Shown here piece by piece: positions 53,307 through 62,082 of a DNA stretch of 64,000 nucleotides (positions are counted from its first letter, which is position 1; every line of letters begins with the position of its first letter). A program made the position numbers and the translations under genes. The DNA is from Nesterenkonia massiliensis. Its GTDB lineage: Bacteria > Actinomycetota > Actinomycetes > Actinomycetales > Micrococcaceae. The stretch spans positions 34,046 through 98,045 of the forward strand of contig NZ_HG005168.1 of NCBI RefSeq assembly GCF_000455245.1. The letters run 5' to 3'. Under the pieces are notes generated by a model. It saw only the letters and a list, made by a program, of their open reading frames with translations. It searched no databases and was not told the DNA's origin.

Positions 53307-54269
53307 ATGCCGCGACTCAAACGCGTCCGCCCATTCCAGGACCCCGGCTTCCAACGCCTCAGTGGCGATTCCGACTTTCGCTATGTTGATGATGACGGCC
53401 GCCCTGCCTCAGAGCAGGACTGTGTACGTATTGATGCACTGGCCATCCCGCCGGCCTGGAAAGAGGTATGGATCTGTGTGGACGCCCATGGCCATGTGCA
53501 GGCGGTGGGGACCGACGACGCCGGACGCAAGCAATACATCTATCACCAGCATTGGGCGGACCGGCGGGATCGCGGCAAATTCTCCCGTGCCCTCGATCTT
53601 GCTTCAAAGCTGCCTGCAGCGCGTGCCAGGGTCACCCAGGCGCTGAAAGAGGAGGGGATGGACAGGCAGAAAGTACTGGCTATCTCCTTTCGCATCCTCG
53701 ATCGGTCCGCCATCCGAGCGGGTTCGCGCACCTATCTGCGGCAGAGCGGCAATCGGGGTCTGACCACACTGCAATGCCGGCATCTGGTGGTAGCTGGGGA
53801 CACGTTGACCTTCTGTTTTCCGGCTAAGGGCGGCAAGGTCCAGGAGGTCAGCTTCTCGGATCCGGAGCTGGCACCGCAGCTTGAGGAACTGGTTCAAGGG
53901 CGGACCCGCTCGCTTTTGCTGTCCTGGCGAGAGGGACGACGACGAGCCGCGCTTCGGCCCCAGCAGCTCAACGCCTATATTCGCCAGGTCACCGGTGGCC
54001 GATTCACCGCGAAGGACTTCCGCACGCTGCGCGGCACCATCCTGGCGGCTGAGTCCCTGGCGCGCACAGGGGCGAAGTCCACTGCGCGGGAGCGGGCTAG
54101 GGCTGAACGTGCGGCAATCGAGGCCTGCGCCGAGGGGCTCGGGAACACTCCCGCCGTGGCCAAGAGCTCCTATATCGACCCGAGGGTCTTTAAGCAGTAC
54201 CGTCGCGGCAATCTTCTTGACACTTCGCGAACGCCTGAGTCCGCGATCCGTTCCTTACTGCTGGGCTGA
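53307..54269 (+). CDS. Type IB DNA topoisomerase (poxvirus-like)
   Basis: Relaxes supercoils through a 3'-phosphotyrosyl intermediate. FRYVDDDGRPASEQDCVRI at the N-terminus, RILDRSAIRAGSRTYL (conserved Arg), FCFPAKGGKVQEV (catalytic Lys), FTAKDFRTLRGT (second Arg) and GNTPAVAKSSYIDPRV (Tyr nucleophile in the SYIDP motif). 320 residues. GAGGAGG five bases ahead of ATG fixes the start. Such enzymes are common, non-essential genes in soil actinobacteria and are often acquired; gene order offers no partner. Confidence 0.92.
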   Translation: MPRLKRVRPFQDPGFQRLSGDSDFRYVDDDGRPASEQDCVRIDALAIPPAWKEVWICVDAHGHVQAVGTDDAGRKQYIYHQHWADRRDRGKFSRALDLASKLPAARARVTQALKEEGMDRQKVLAISFRILDRSAIRAGSRTYLRQSGNRGLTTLQCRHLVVAGDTLTFCFPAKGGKVQEVSFSDPELAPQLEELVQGRTRSLLLSWREGRRRAALRPQQLNAYIRQVTGGRFTAKDFRTLRGTILAAESLARTGAKSTARERARAERAAIEACAEGLGNTPAVAKSSYIDPRVFKQYRRGNLLDTSRTPESAIRSLLLG

Positions 54270-54292
54270 GCGGTCCATCACCTCGGGAAAAG

Positions 54293-54338
54293 TTGCACTT
54301 ATGCAAAAATGCGGAAGTGCATAAACTGCACTAGTGCA
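54293..54338. promoter_or_regulatory. Operator cluster in front of the TetR gene
   Basis: Three dyads in 46 bases: TTGCACTTATGCAA (54293-54306), AGTGCA-N5-TGCACT (54316-54332) and TGCACTAGTGCA (54327-54338). The last overlaps the GTG start. Half-sites share TGCACT, so this is probably where the TetR protein represses its own operon. Confidence 0.7.
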
Positions 54339-54933
54339 AGAAAAGCTGACGCGTCGTGAACAGAACCAGCGTGACACCTGGGATGCCATCCATCTGGCGG
54401 CCTACGAACTGGCCGAAGGTCAGGGGCTGTCCGCCGCCACCGTGGAGGAGATCGCATCGCGAGCGGGAGTTTCCCGGCGCACGTTCTTCAACTATTTCCC
54501 CACCAAAGAAGACGCCATCCTGGGAACCCGGCTGCCCCAGGTGCCCGAGGATGCTGCCCGTCGCTACGCAGAGTCGCAGCAGGACGAGCTGACCCGCGTG
54601 GCGCACCTGTTTGTCGCTATCCTGCGCACCGCTTTGCCTCAGCAGACTTCCCTGCGCCGTCGAGAGATCGTGGCGATCCACCCCGGGCTTCGCGGCCGGG
54701 TGATGCAGCTGGTCACTGATGTCGAGCATCTGGTGCGCGAGGCCGTGGAAGCCGCAACCGCCGCTCATGAGGTCGACGACGCGGCAGCGGACCTGCTCGA
54801 TGTTCGACTCCTGCTCTCCGGGGCCATCACCAAGCACGCCTTCCTCCGCTACCAAAGGGCTGCGGCCGATGATCTCGAGTCCTTCATCAATGAATCCATC
54901 GCGCTATTCCGAAAGGTGGTCGGCGAGAACTGA
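54334..54933 (+). CDS. TetR family regulator of the DHA2 efflux operon
   Basis: N-terminal HTH (TWDAIHLAAYELAEGQGLSAATVEEIASRAGVSRRTFFNYFPTKEDAIL) followed by an all-helical ligand domain. 199 residues. GTG at 54334 lies inside the palindromic operator cluster and may be leaderless. TGATG overlap couples it to the efflux gene. Ligand presumably is a substrate of that pump. Confidence 0.9.
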   Translation: MQEKLTRREQNQRDTWDAIHLAAYELAEGQGLSAATVEEIASRAGVSRRTFFNYFPTKEDAILGTRLPQVPEDAARRYAESQQDELTRVAHLFVAILRTALPQQTSLRRREIVAIHPGLRGRVMQLVTDVEHLVREAVEAATAAHEVDDAAADLLDVRLLLSGAITKHAFLRYQRAAADDLESFINESIALFRKVVGEN

Positions 54934-56474
54934 TGAGTACGCCTGATTCTCCACACTCGCCCTCGCCCACGGCTGAAAATCCCGGCCCTAACGCCCATCT
55001 CGGGCTGATCTTCTCCGCGCTCATTCTGACCATGCTCATGGCCTCCCTGGGGCAGACGGTGCTCGCCACCGCCCTGCCGACAATCGTGGGCGAGCTCGAC
55101 GGGGTCCAGCACATGGCCTGGGTCATCACGGCCTTCATCCTGGCCTCGACCATCATGATGCCGGTCTACGGCAAGCTCGGCGACATGTTCGGACGCAAGC
55201 CCCTGTTCCTGGTCGCGATCGTGCTGTTTGTCATTGGTTCCGGCGCCGGCGGAGCGGCCCAGAGCATGGGGGAGCTGGTGGCAGCTCGCGTCGTGCAGGG
55301 CTTAGGCGGCGGAGGGCTGATGATTCTCTCCCAGGCCACTATCGCTGATGTCGTTCCGGCACGTGAACGCGGCCGGTACATGGGTGTCATGGGTGGCGTC
55401 TTCGCCTTCTCCTCTGTGGCCGGGCCGCTGCTGGGCGGCTGGTTGACTGACGGTCCCGGCTGGCGCTGGACGCTGTGGATGAATCTGCCCCTGGGGCTGC
55501 TGTCCCTGGTGGGCGTCGCGGTACTGCTGAAGCTGCCAGCCCGGCAGAAGCAGGAACGTCGCCGCATTGATATCGCCGGCATGGCGCTGCTGGGCGTGGC
55601 CACCTCCGCGATCGTCCTGGTGGCCACCTGGGGCGGTGCGGAATACGAGTGGACTTCCCCGTTGATTCTGGGTCTGGCTGCGGCCGCCGTCGTCACCTCC
55701 CTGCTGTTCATCTGGGTGCAGTCCCGGGCGAAGGAGCCGGTGATGCCGCTGTTGCTCTTCCGCAACCGCAACTTTGTGCTGACCATGATTGCTGGTCTCA
55801 TCACTGGCGTGGCCATGTTCGGCGTCATGGGCTACATGCCCACTTATCTGCAGATGGTCACCGGTTACAGCCCCGCCCAGGCCGGGCTGCTCATGATCCC
55901 GATGATGGGCACTCTGTTGGTGGCTTCGGTGGTGGTGGGTCGCCGAGTGAGCGTCACCAGCCGGTACAAGACCGTGATGATTCTGGGAACGTTCATCACC
56001 GCAGGCGGTCTGGGGCTGCTGTCCACGCTGACGGTGGACTCTCCAGTGGTCTTGGAGTGCCTGTACCTGGCAGTGCTAGGGCTGGGTCTGGGCTGCAGCA
56101 TGCAATTGCTGACCTTGGTCGCCCAGAATTCCTTCTCCTTGCGTCTGGTGGGTACTGCCACAGCCGGGCAGAACTACTTCCGGCAGGTCGGCGCTACGCT
56201 GGGATCTGCCGTGGTGGGCTCGCTGTTCGCTACCCGGCTGGGGGAGCTGCTCCGTGACCGGCTCCCGGCGGAGGCCGCTACAGGGGCCGGGACCAATTCC
56301 TTGACCCCGCAGCTAGTCAACAGCCTGCCTGCACCACTGCATGAGATTGTCGTCGGGGCATACAACGAGGCGCTAGTGCCCTTATTCCTTTGGATGGTCC
56401 CGCTGGTGCTGGTGGCGGCAATCCTGCTGATGTTCGTACAGGAAAAGCCCCTGGCCACCACCCTGGAACCGTGA
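54933..56474 (+). CDS. MFS drug transporter, DHA2 (EmrB/QacA) family
   Basis: 513 residues with 14 predicted helices. Motifs: LGQTVLATALPTIVGELDG (D1), GKLGDMFGRKPLFL (motif A), ARVVQGLGGGGLMILSQATIADVVPARERGRYMG (motif B) and VAGPLLGGWLTDGPGWRW (motif C). Co-transcribed with and overlapping the TetR gene. Proton-coupled efflux of hydrophobic or cationic compounds; substrate unknown. Confidence 0.93.
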   Translation: MSTPDSPHSPSPTAENPGPNAHLGLIFSALILTMLMASLGQTVLATALPTIVGELDGVQHMAWVITAFILASTIMMPVYGKLGDMFGRKPLFLVAIVLFVIGSGAGGAAQSMGELVAARVVQGLGGGGLMILSQATIADVVPARERGRYMGVMGGVFAFSSVAGPLLGGWLTDGPGWRWTLWMNLPLGLLSLVGVAVLLKLPARQKQERRRIDIAGMALLGVATSAIVLVATWGGAEYEWTSPLILGLAAAAVVTSLLFIWVQSRAKEPVMPLLLFRNRNFVLTMIAGLITGVAMFGVMGYMPTYLQMVTGYSPAQAGLLMIPMMGTLLVASVVVGRRVSVTSRYKTVMILGTFITAGGLGLLSTLTVDSPVVLECLYLAVLGLGLGCSMQLLTLVAQNSFSLRLVGTATAGQNYFRQVGATLGSAVVGSLFATRLGELLRDRLPAEAATGAGTNSLTPQLVNSLPAPLHEIVVGAYNEALVPLFLWMVPLVLVAAILLMFVQEKPLATTLEP

Positions 56475-56508
56475 TGGTGAATTTCCTCACACAGTAGGGG
56501 AATCCTGG

Positions 56509-56514
56509 TATAAG
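56509..56514 (+). promoter_or_regulatory. Extended -10 of the repeat-protein gene
   Basis: TGGTATAAG (extended -10, TATAAG at 56509-56514) gives a 5' leader of about 70 bases before the ATG at 56594, unlike the leaderless genes in the window. Confidence 0.45.
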
Positions 56515-56539
56515 CTTCGCTCAGCACGCCCCGCTGTGG

Positions 56540-56572
56540 AGAGCGTGAATCATTCAAGCATCATCACGCTCT
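56540..56572 (+). promoter_or_regulatory. Leader hairpin in front of the repeat-protein start
   Basis: AGAGCGTGA (56540-56548) pairs exactly with TCACGCTCT (56564-56572) around a 15-base loop. It ends 11 bases before the AGGGGA Shine-Dalgarno sequence at 56582-56587. Confidence 0.5.
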
Positions 56573-56593
56573 GCATCACTCACAGGGGACCTC

Positions 56594-58132
56594 ATGAAAA
56601 CTACCGAGGCAGCGCGCGCCCTCAGCGCGGCCGCAACTACGTTGGCTCTGACGGCCACTTTGCTCATCGGTGCCGGAGTGCCCGCGTCTGCGGCACCTTC
56701 GGCACCCAGCCCGGCGCCTGTCGGCACTACAACGGACAGTCCGACCCCGTCGGCTCCTGCAACCACAAGCCCCACCCCGTCCAGCCCTGCGACCTCTAGT
56801 CCTGTGCAGACCAGTCCTGCACCGACGCGCTCGCCGTCGGCGTCACCTTCTCCGTCTGCCACCCGGACTGTCGCGCCGCAGAGTCTCAAGACTGGGACTC
56901 CCACGGTGACTGGGGTCGCCGTCGTCGGCTCCACGCTCACGGCACGGCCAGGCAGCTGGACCTCCGGCGCGCGGCTGAGCTACCAGTGGCTCAGCGACGG
57001 CAAGACCATTCAGGGCGCCACCAGCAGCACCTACAAGGTCAGCTCTGGTCAGGTCGGGAAGCGCATCTCAGTGCGGGTCACCGGTACGGCGCACGGATTC
57101 AGCAGCGCGCGGAAGTCCTCCGCGGCCACTCTGCGCGTAGCGCAGGCTTCCACGCCGACTCTCGCGGGCAGCGTACGCGCCGGAGCCACACTGACAGCTT
57201 CACCGGGAACGTGGACTTCCGGGACATCCTTCAAGTACCAGTGGCGCGTGGAGGGCAAAGTAGTCAGCCGCACGAAGAGTGCCAGCTACACGCTGCGTGC
57301 GGCAGACGCCGGCAAGCGGGTCAGCGTCACCGTGGTCGGGACCAAGTCCGGCCACCCCACGGTGGAGCGCACCTCGAAGATGACTGCGCGGGCCTTGCGC
57401 ACCTCAGCTCCCAAGGTCTCAGGCGCCGCCGTAGTAGGCAGCGCGCTGAGCGCCAGCACCGGCACGTGGAGTTCCGGTACCAGCTTCAGCTACCAGTGGC
57501 TGGCCGACGGCAAACGGATCAGCGGCGCCACCAAGCGCACCTTCACTCCCGGGACAGCTCAGCAGGGCAAACAGATCAGTGTGCAGGTGACGGGCAAGAA
57601 ATCCGGACACGCACAGGCGCAGCGCAGCTCAGCGAAAACCACGAAGGTGATGCGGGCCGGCACCGCGGGTATCAGCGGCACTGCGCAGGTGGGGAAGACA
57701 CTCACCGCCGCACCCGGCACCTGGACCTCAGGCGCTAGCTTCAGCTACCAGTGGTATTCAGCGGGAAAGAAGATCAACGGTGCCACCAAGCGCACCTACA
57801 AGATCAGTTCGGGACAGCAGGGCAAGACCCTCACCGTGAGGGTGACCGGGAAGAAGTCCGGGCACACCACGGTGACACGGTCCTCCAAAGCAACAGCGGC
57901 CGTCAAGGCGGCCCCGGCCGCTTCTGCCGGAACCTCCGGCTCAAGCCGGCCGCCGCAGTCGGGAACGTGGAACTGCCCAGCCGGGTACCCGGTGAAGGGT
58001 AACCGCAGCTCCAGCGGAGAATGGATCTACCACGTGCGCGGAGGTCAGTATTACGCTGCCACCAATCCTGAGGAATGCTTCGCCACCGAAGCTGCAGCAC
58101 GGGCCGCCGGCTACCGAGCCTCCAAGCGCTGA
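56594..58132 (+). CDS. Secreted protein with four Ig-like repeats and a C-terminal Cys module
   Basis: 512 residues. Sec signal peptide (LALTATLLIGAGVPASA), a Pro/Thr/Ser-rich linker to about residue 95, then four repeats of about 84 residues each. Each has the frame VGxxLTAxPGTWTSGxxFxYQWxxxGKxIxGAT...VRVTGxKSGH. The tail (residues 455-512) is a short Cys-containing module with CPAGYPVKGNRSS, YHVRGGQYYAATNPEECF and AGYRASKR, seen at the C-terminus of other actinobacterial secreted proteins. No sortase signal seen at its end. Cell-wall or adhesion role inferred. Confidence 0.8.
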   Translation: MKTTEAARALSAAATTLALTATLLIGAGVPASAAPSAPSPAPVGTTTDSPTPSAPATTSPTPSSPATSSPVQTSPAPTRSPSASPSPSATRTVAPQSLKTGTPTVTGVAVVGSTLTARPGSWTSGARLSYQWLSDGKTIQGATSSTYKVSSGQVGKRISVRVTGTAHGFSSARKSSAATLRVAQASTPTLAGSVRAGATLTASPGTWTSGTSFKYQWRVEGKVVSRTKSASYTLRAADAGKRVSVTVVGTKSGHPTVERTSKMTARALRTSAPKVSGAAVVGSALSASTGTWSSGTSFSYQWLADGKRISGATKRTFTPGTAQQGKQISVQVTGKKSGHAQAQRSSAKTTKVMRAGTAGISGTAQVGKTLTAAPGTWTSGASFSYQWYSAGKKINGATKRTYKISSGQQGKTLTVRVTGKKSGHTTVTRSSKATAAVKAAPAASAGTSGSSRPPQSGTWNCPAGYPVKGNRSSSGEWIYHVRGGQYYAATNPEECFATEAAARAAGYRASKR

Positions 58133-58187
58133 GCATTGCCCCGATGAGTAGCCAGTTCTGTCGCAGCACAGTGGCAGACTGGAGCCC

Positions 58188-59042
58188 ATGAGGACCATCT
58201 CGGCATCGACAGCGGGACTTTGGAAGTCCGCACATCCCGGTCCGACGCTGGTGGTCACCGCTCTCTCGGGCGTACTGGCCGTAGGTGCCGGCGTTGACCT
58301 GTGGCGCGGACTGCTGCTGGTGGCAGCTGTCTTCTTCGGTCAGCTCTCCGTGGGGCTGTCTAATGACGCTATCGACGCTGAGCGGGATCGGGCGGTCCAG
58401 CGCAAGGATAAGCCCATAGCCCGGGGGGATATCAGTGTGAGCGCCGCCTGGGTGGGGGCCGGAGGTTCTCTGCTGTTGGCGCTGCTGCTCTCAGCACCGT
58501 TGGGGTGGGTGCTGCTGATCGCTCATGCCGCGGCGCTGGTCTCGGCGTGGTCATATAACCTCGGGCTAAAGGCCACCGTGGTCTCCGTGGTGCCATACAT
58601 GGTGACTTTCGGGCTTTTCCCCTCACTGGCCACACTGGCACATGACTCCGGCCAGTGGGCGTCGGGATGGGCTTGGGTGGCCGGAGCGGCACTGGGAGTC
58701 GCGCTGCACATGACCAATGTGCTGCCGGATCTCGACGACGACGCTCAGACCGGCATCCGCGGGCTGCCCCACCGACTGGGCGGCACCGCAGCAGCTGCGG
58801 TGGCATCGGTGACGCTCGTCTTTGGAGCAGCGGCAGTTGCTGCGGGTCCTGTGCAGTGGCAGATCAGTGACATTCCGGCCATCTCCTGGCTGCTGTGCGG
58901 CGTCGTAGTCCTGCTGGCATCTGTAACCGTGCTCCTCAGCCTCACGGGACGCCCGGGTCGGGTGCAGTTTCAGGTGGTGATGCTGGCTGCGCTGATGCTT
59001 GCCGTGCAGCTGGTGATCTCCGGAGGATCTCTGGTCCACTGA
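58188..59042 (+). CDS. UbiA family prenyltransferase
   Basis: 284 residues with about eight helices. First Asp motif GLSNDAIDAERDRAVQRKDKP (NDxxDxxxD) is present; the second is the NVLPDLDDDAQTGIRG (DxxxD) type. Not MenA, which is encoded at 20.2 kb. The layout resembles the actinobacterial SCO3242/EboC-like group. It is convergent with the type III PKS operon and might prenylate its product, but could equally serve another lipid. ATG 58188. Confidence 0.8.
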   Translation: MRTISASTAGLWKSAHPGPTLVVTALSGVLAVGAGVDLWRGLLLVAAVFFGQLSVGLSNDAIDAERDRAVQRKDKPIARGDISVSAAWVGAGGSLLLALLLSAPLGWVLLIAHAAALVSAWSYNLGLKATVVSVVPYMVTFGLFPSLATLAHDSGQWASGWAWVAGAALGVALHMTNVLPDLDDDAQTGIRGLPHRLGGTAAAAVASVTLVFGAAAVAAGPVQWQISDIPAISWLLCGVVVLLASVTVLLSLTGRPGRVQFQVVMLAALMLAVQLVISGGSLVH

Positions 59043-59055
59043 TCTCTGGTCCGCT
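59026..59055. repeat. Tandem 15-base duplication across the UbiA stop codon
   Basis: GATCTCTGGTCCACT (59026-59040) and GATCTCTGGTCCGCT (59041-59055) follow one another with one mismatch. Confidence 0.8.
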
Positions 59056-59067
59056 GATGTTCGACCC

Positions 59068-59107
59068 GCGGCTGGGATGATCAGCCCGCAGCTGGGATGA
59101 TCAGCCT
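59068..59107. repeat. Tandem 20-base duplication at the end of the flavoprotein gene
   Basis: Two 20-base units (59068-59087, 59088-59107) with two mismatches; the second contains the stop codon of the flavoprotein gene. Each unit contains GCTGGGATGATCAGC. Confidence 0.8.
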
Positions 59108-60210
59108 GCAGTATCGAAGCCCATGGCGTATGCCCTGGTGAAGATGCTGCGTGGGCCCGGTCCCAGCATGGTGCGCACAGCCCGCCGTCGGACAGTGTCT
59201 GACCAGTAGCCAGCCGGACGACCCAGACGGGTATTGAGGCCAGCAAGACCAGCCGCCCGCCGGGCCGAGCGCAGCCGCTGGCTCTCCCAGTGCCGCAGCT
59301 CCTGTTCCGGAGCGACTGAGGTCTGGGACCAGCGTGCCAGCAGGGGAGCCAGCGTCACCGCGTCCAAGAGTCCCAGATTCATCCCTTGTCCACCGATGGG
59401 GCTGACCTCGTGGGCGGCATCGCCGATGACGAACAGCCGCCCGTGGCGCATCTGCTCGGCTACGAAACGCCGCACCCCGAAGCCATGCACCTCCTCAGGT
59501 TCGGCTGACGTGCGACCCTGCAGGGCGATCCTCATCCGCTGCCGGGCTCCCGCTGCTGCGTGGTCACCGGCGGCGTCCCAGGTGACGAAGCGTCGTCGGC
59601 CGTCAGGCAGCGGGAAGGACTCCAGGACTCCGCGCGGGTCAAGATGGATGACCGCGACGGCGGGATCTTCGGCGGCCGTGCCTTCCGTGTCTGTCATCAA
59701 GTAGCGGTCGTGGTAGTGCCTGGCCTCGGGCTGGCGGTAGACCAAGCTGCGGGATCGTGCACCTCCGGCCAGGATGACCAGCGGCGCGCGCATATGGCGT
59801 TCGTTCAAGGTCACGGTGACGTCCGCGGCGCCCACCTCGATGGACTGCACTGCCGCCCTGCGCTGGGGTTGCGGGGCTTGGGCCGCCAAGACAGCCTCTG
59901 TGGCTGCCTGCGGGGCGGTGGCGATGAACGGAAACCTGGCGTTCAGCGCGCTGAAATCCACTGTGCCCAGCAGCCTTCCCTGGGCGCGGGCCTGACCTGA
60001 GTGGACCCGCTGGGCCTTGGCCAGTAGCGCGTCCGTCAGACCCCCGGGCTCCAGTGTCCTGAGCACCGGAGGGTGGATCCCGATGGCCCGGCTGCCGGAT
60101 CCGGGCTCGGGGCGCTGCTCCAGCAGGACTACATCCACACCGTGGCGCTGCAGCTGTCCCGCCACCAGCAGTCCCACCGGCCCGGCGCCTATGACAAGGA
60201 CTTCAGGCAC
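59101..60210 (-). CDS. FAD-dependent monooxygenase (SrsC-like)
   Basis: Class A flavoprotein aromatic hydroxylase. Rossmann GxGxxG in LVIGAGPVGLLVAGQLQRHG, RPEPGSGSRAIGIHPPVLRTLE after it, and the FAD-binding GDAAHEVSPIGGQGMNLGLLDA near residue 275. 369 residues from GTG 60210, which overlaps the methyltransferase stop. With the PKS and methyltransferase it matches the order of srsABC, in which the flavoprotein hydroxylates a methylated alkylresorcinol to give a quinone. Confidence 0.85.
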   Translation of the reverse strand: MPEVLVIGAGPVGLLVAGQLQRHGVDVVLLEQRPEPGSGSRAIGIHPPVLRTLEPGGLTDALLAKAQRVHSGQARAQGRLLGTVDFSALNARFPFIATAPQAATEAVLAAQAPQPQRRAAVQSIEVGAADVTVTLNERHMRAPLVILAGGARSRSLVYRQPEARHYHDRYLMTDTEGTAAEDPAVAVIHLDPRGVLESFPLPDGRRRFVTWDAAGDHAAAGARQRMRIALQGRTSAEPEEVHGFGVRRFVAEQMRHGRLFVIGDAAHEVSPIGGQGMNLGLLDAVTLAPLLARWSQTSVAPEQELRHWESQRLRSARRAAGLAGLNTRLGRPAGYWSDTVRRRAVRTMLGPGPRSIFTRAYAMGFDTAG

Positions 60211-60904
60211 TGCCCGGCGCTTCCGCCAGGACCCGGAACGGGTAGGGAACCGAGGTTCTCCACGGTGAGCCGAGGGTCGCGGCCAGTTCCGCCGGTGTGT
60301 AGCTGCGCCGGATGGAGCGCAGCCCATCGACGCGCAGAAACGTCCCCGGGGCGACGGGCAGGATCGCTGCGGAGTACAGGCCGTAGGCCAGTCGGCTGCG
60401 GGAAATATCGCTGTGCAAGACCAGCCCGGAGCTTAAGCGCCTGGAATATTCGGCAAAACTGGTCAGCTCATCAGCGCCCAGGTGGTGCAGCACGTGGTTG
60501 GAGATCACCAGATCAAACCGTTCACCAGTGGACCACAAAGCTTCAGCGTCGGTGCAGAGAAACTGTGCGTTCGGCGGCGAGGCTGCACTGGAGGTCTCAT
60601 AGGCACGGGGGTCCGGGTCAACACCGGTCCAGCGGACTGTGAAGCCATCCTTCTCTGCCAATGAGCTCAGCCTCCGGATGACGTCACCGCCACCGGAGCC
60701 CACATCCAAGATCCTGCCGGTGCCGCCCTGGTTCTGCAGCATCGGCCGGATACGTTTGCGGTAGAGGACATCCCAGCCGGAGACGAACCGATTGACCACG
60801 CCGAAGCGCCGCAATGTGGCCTGCAGGCGCTGGGGGTCACAGTCCGGGTCATCCATCAGCTCACGCAGATGCACGTCACGGCGGGCCAGCGAGGGTCGGC
60901 TCAT
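60203..60904 (-). CDS. SAM-dependent methyltransferase of the type III PKS operon
   Basis: Motif I ILDVGSGGGDVIRRLSSLA, VRWTGVDPDPRAYETS (post I), and LVISNHVLHHLGADEL (motif IV). 233 residues. The longer frame upstream is inside the PKS gene; ATG 60904 overlaps the PKS stop (ATGA). Best reading is an SrsB-like O- or C-methyltransferase on the phenolic lipid product. Confidence 0.85.
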   Translation of the reverse strand: MSRPSLARRDVHLRELMDDPDCDPQRLQATLRRFGVVNRFVSGWDVLYRKRIRPMLQNQGGTGRILDVGSGGGDVIRRLSSLAEKDGFTVRWTGVDPDPRAYETSSAASPPNAQFLCTDAEALWSTGERFDLVISNHVLHHLGADELTSFAEYSRRLSSGLVLHSDISRSRLAYGLYSAAILPVAPGTFLRVDGLRSIRRSYTPAELAATLGSPWRTSVPYPFRVLAEAPGSA

Positions 60905-62013
60905 GCGGCATCCCGCTGGTCGATAGAGATCAGGGCCGACTCCACCGTCAGTCCTGGACCGAAGGCCAGCGCGGCCAGGCTCCCGGTGGCCTCGGGGTCG
61001 CTGAGTATGCGCTGGAGTATGAAGAGGATCGTAGCGCTGGACATGTTGCCGCGCTCGCGCAGCACGGCACGTGAGTGCTCCAGGGCAGCGGGATCCAGTG
61101 CCAGACCGCGTTCCACGCGATCCAGCACACTGCGACCGCCGGGATGGACCGCCCAATGCGAGGGGGAGTGCGAGGTGCCGATCAGGCGCTTGACCGCACT
61201 CTGTATTTCGCGGCCCACAATGCGGGGAACCTCTGCGGAGAGTCGCATGGTGAAGCCGGCATCGCCGATGGTCCACACCATATCTGTCTCTCCCTCCTCG
61301 GTCAGAGCAGTGGCGAAGCGCTCAAGCCTCAGCGTCCGGTGGGTTCCACGCGCAGGATCAGCCGTGACCACGGCGGCGGCGGCGCCGTCGGCAAAGACGG
61401 AGGAGGCCACAATCTGCTCCGGGTCCGCACTGCGTCGGATGTGCAGAGAGCACAGTTCCACGCACACCACCAGCACTACTGCCTCCGGCTGGTTCGCGGT
61501 GATGTGAGCGGCAGTGCGCAGAGCTGGAATCGCAGCAGCGCATCCCATGAAACCCAAGTGAACTCTCTCCACACAACCGGGCAGACCCAGGTCCCTGATC
61601 AGGTGAAAGTCCACCCCCGGAGCGAAAAACCCGGTGCAGGAGACGGTGACCAGATGCGTCACCGAAGAAGCAGGTACCTGGCCCTGGGCAAGCGCGTCGC
61701 GAGCGGCCTCCTCCGCCAGGGCGGGGGCTTGCTGGCGGAACAGTTCATTGCGCACCCCTGTGCTGGGGCTCAGTAACTCGCCGTCCTGGCCGATGAAGAC
61801 CCCGTCTGCGGAGCTGCTGAGATCGCTGCTGGAGTGGAAGCCGCTCAGCACCGTGTGTCGAGTGCTGATGGCCGCTGCGTCGAAGACGGCACTGATCAAA
61901 CGCTTGGTCAGCTTCGAGGCACCGGGCTGGTCGGCGAAGAAGGACTGCAGCCGCTCCTGGGGTACCGCAGGTCCGGGTACTGCGGTACCGATGGAGACAA
62001 TCCGTGCGTTCAC
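60901..62013 (-). CDS. Type III polyketide synthase (chalcone/stilbene synthase-like)
   Basis: Homodimeric CHS-fold enzyme extending an acyl starter with malonyl- or methylmalonyl-CoA. The Cys-His-Asn triad is clear: Cys in HLGFMGCAAAIPAL (near residue 152), His in HWAVHPGGRSVLD, Asn in RERGNMSSATILF. 370 residues. GTG start at 62013. First gene of the PKS-methyltransferase-flavoprotein operon, downstream of the sigma/anti-sigma pair by 69 bases. Similar three-gene sets make alkylresorcinols and alkylquinones. Confidence 0.93.
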   Translation of the reverse strand: MNARIVSIGTAVPGPAVPQERLQSFFADQPGASKLTKRLISAVFDAAAISTRHTVLSGFHSSSDLSSSADGVFIGQDGELLSPSTGVRNELFRQQAPALAEEAARDALAQGQVPASSVTHLVTVSCTGFFAPGVDFHLIRDLGLPGCVERVHLGFMGCAAAIPALRTAAHITANQPEAVVLVVCVELCSLHIRRSADPEQIVASSVFADGAAAAVVTADPARGTHRTLRLERFATALTEEGETDMVWTIGDAGFTMRLSAEVPRIVGREIQSAVKRLIGTSHSPSHWAVHPGGRSVLDRVERGLALDPAALEHSRAVLRERGNMSSATILFILQRILSDPEATGSLAALAFGPGLTVESALISIDQRDAA

Positions 62014-62082
62014 CTGCGTACTCGCTGATCTGTTGAGGAGTGTGGCCGCCGTGCCTGTACGGAGAGTCCCGGGATTTCGGGC

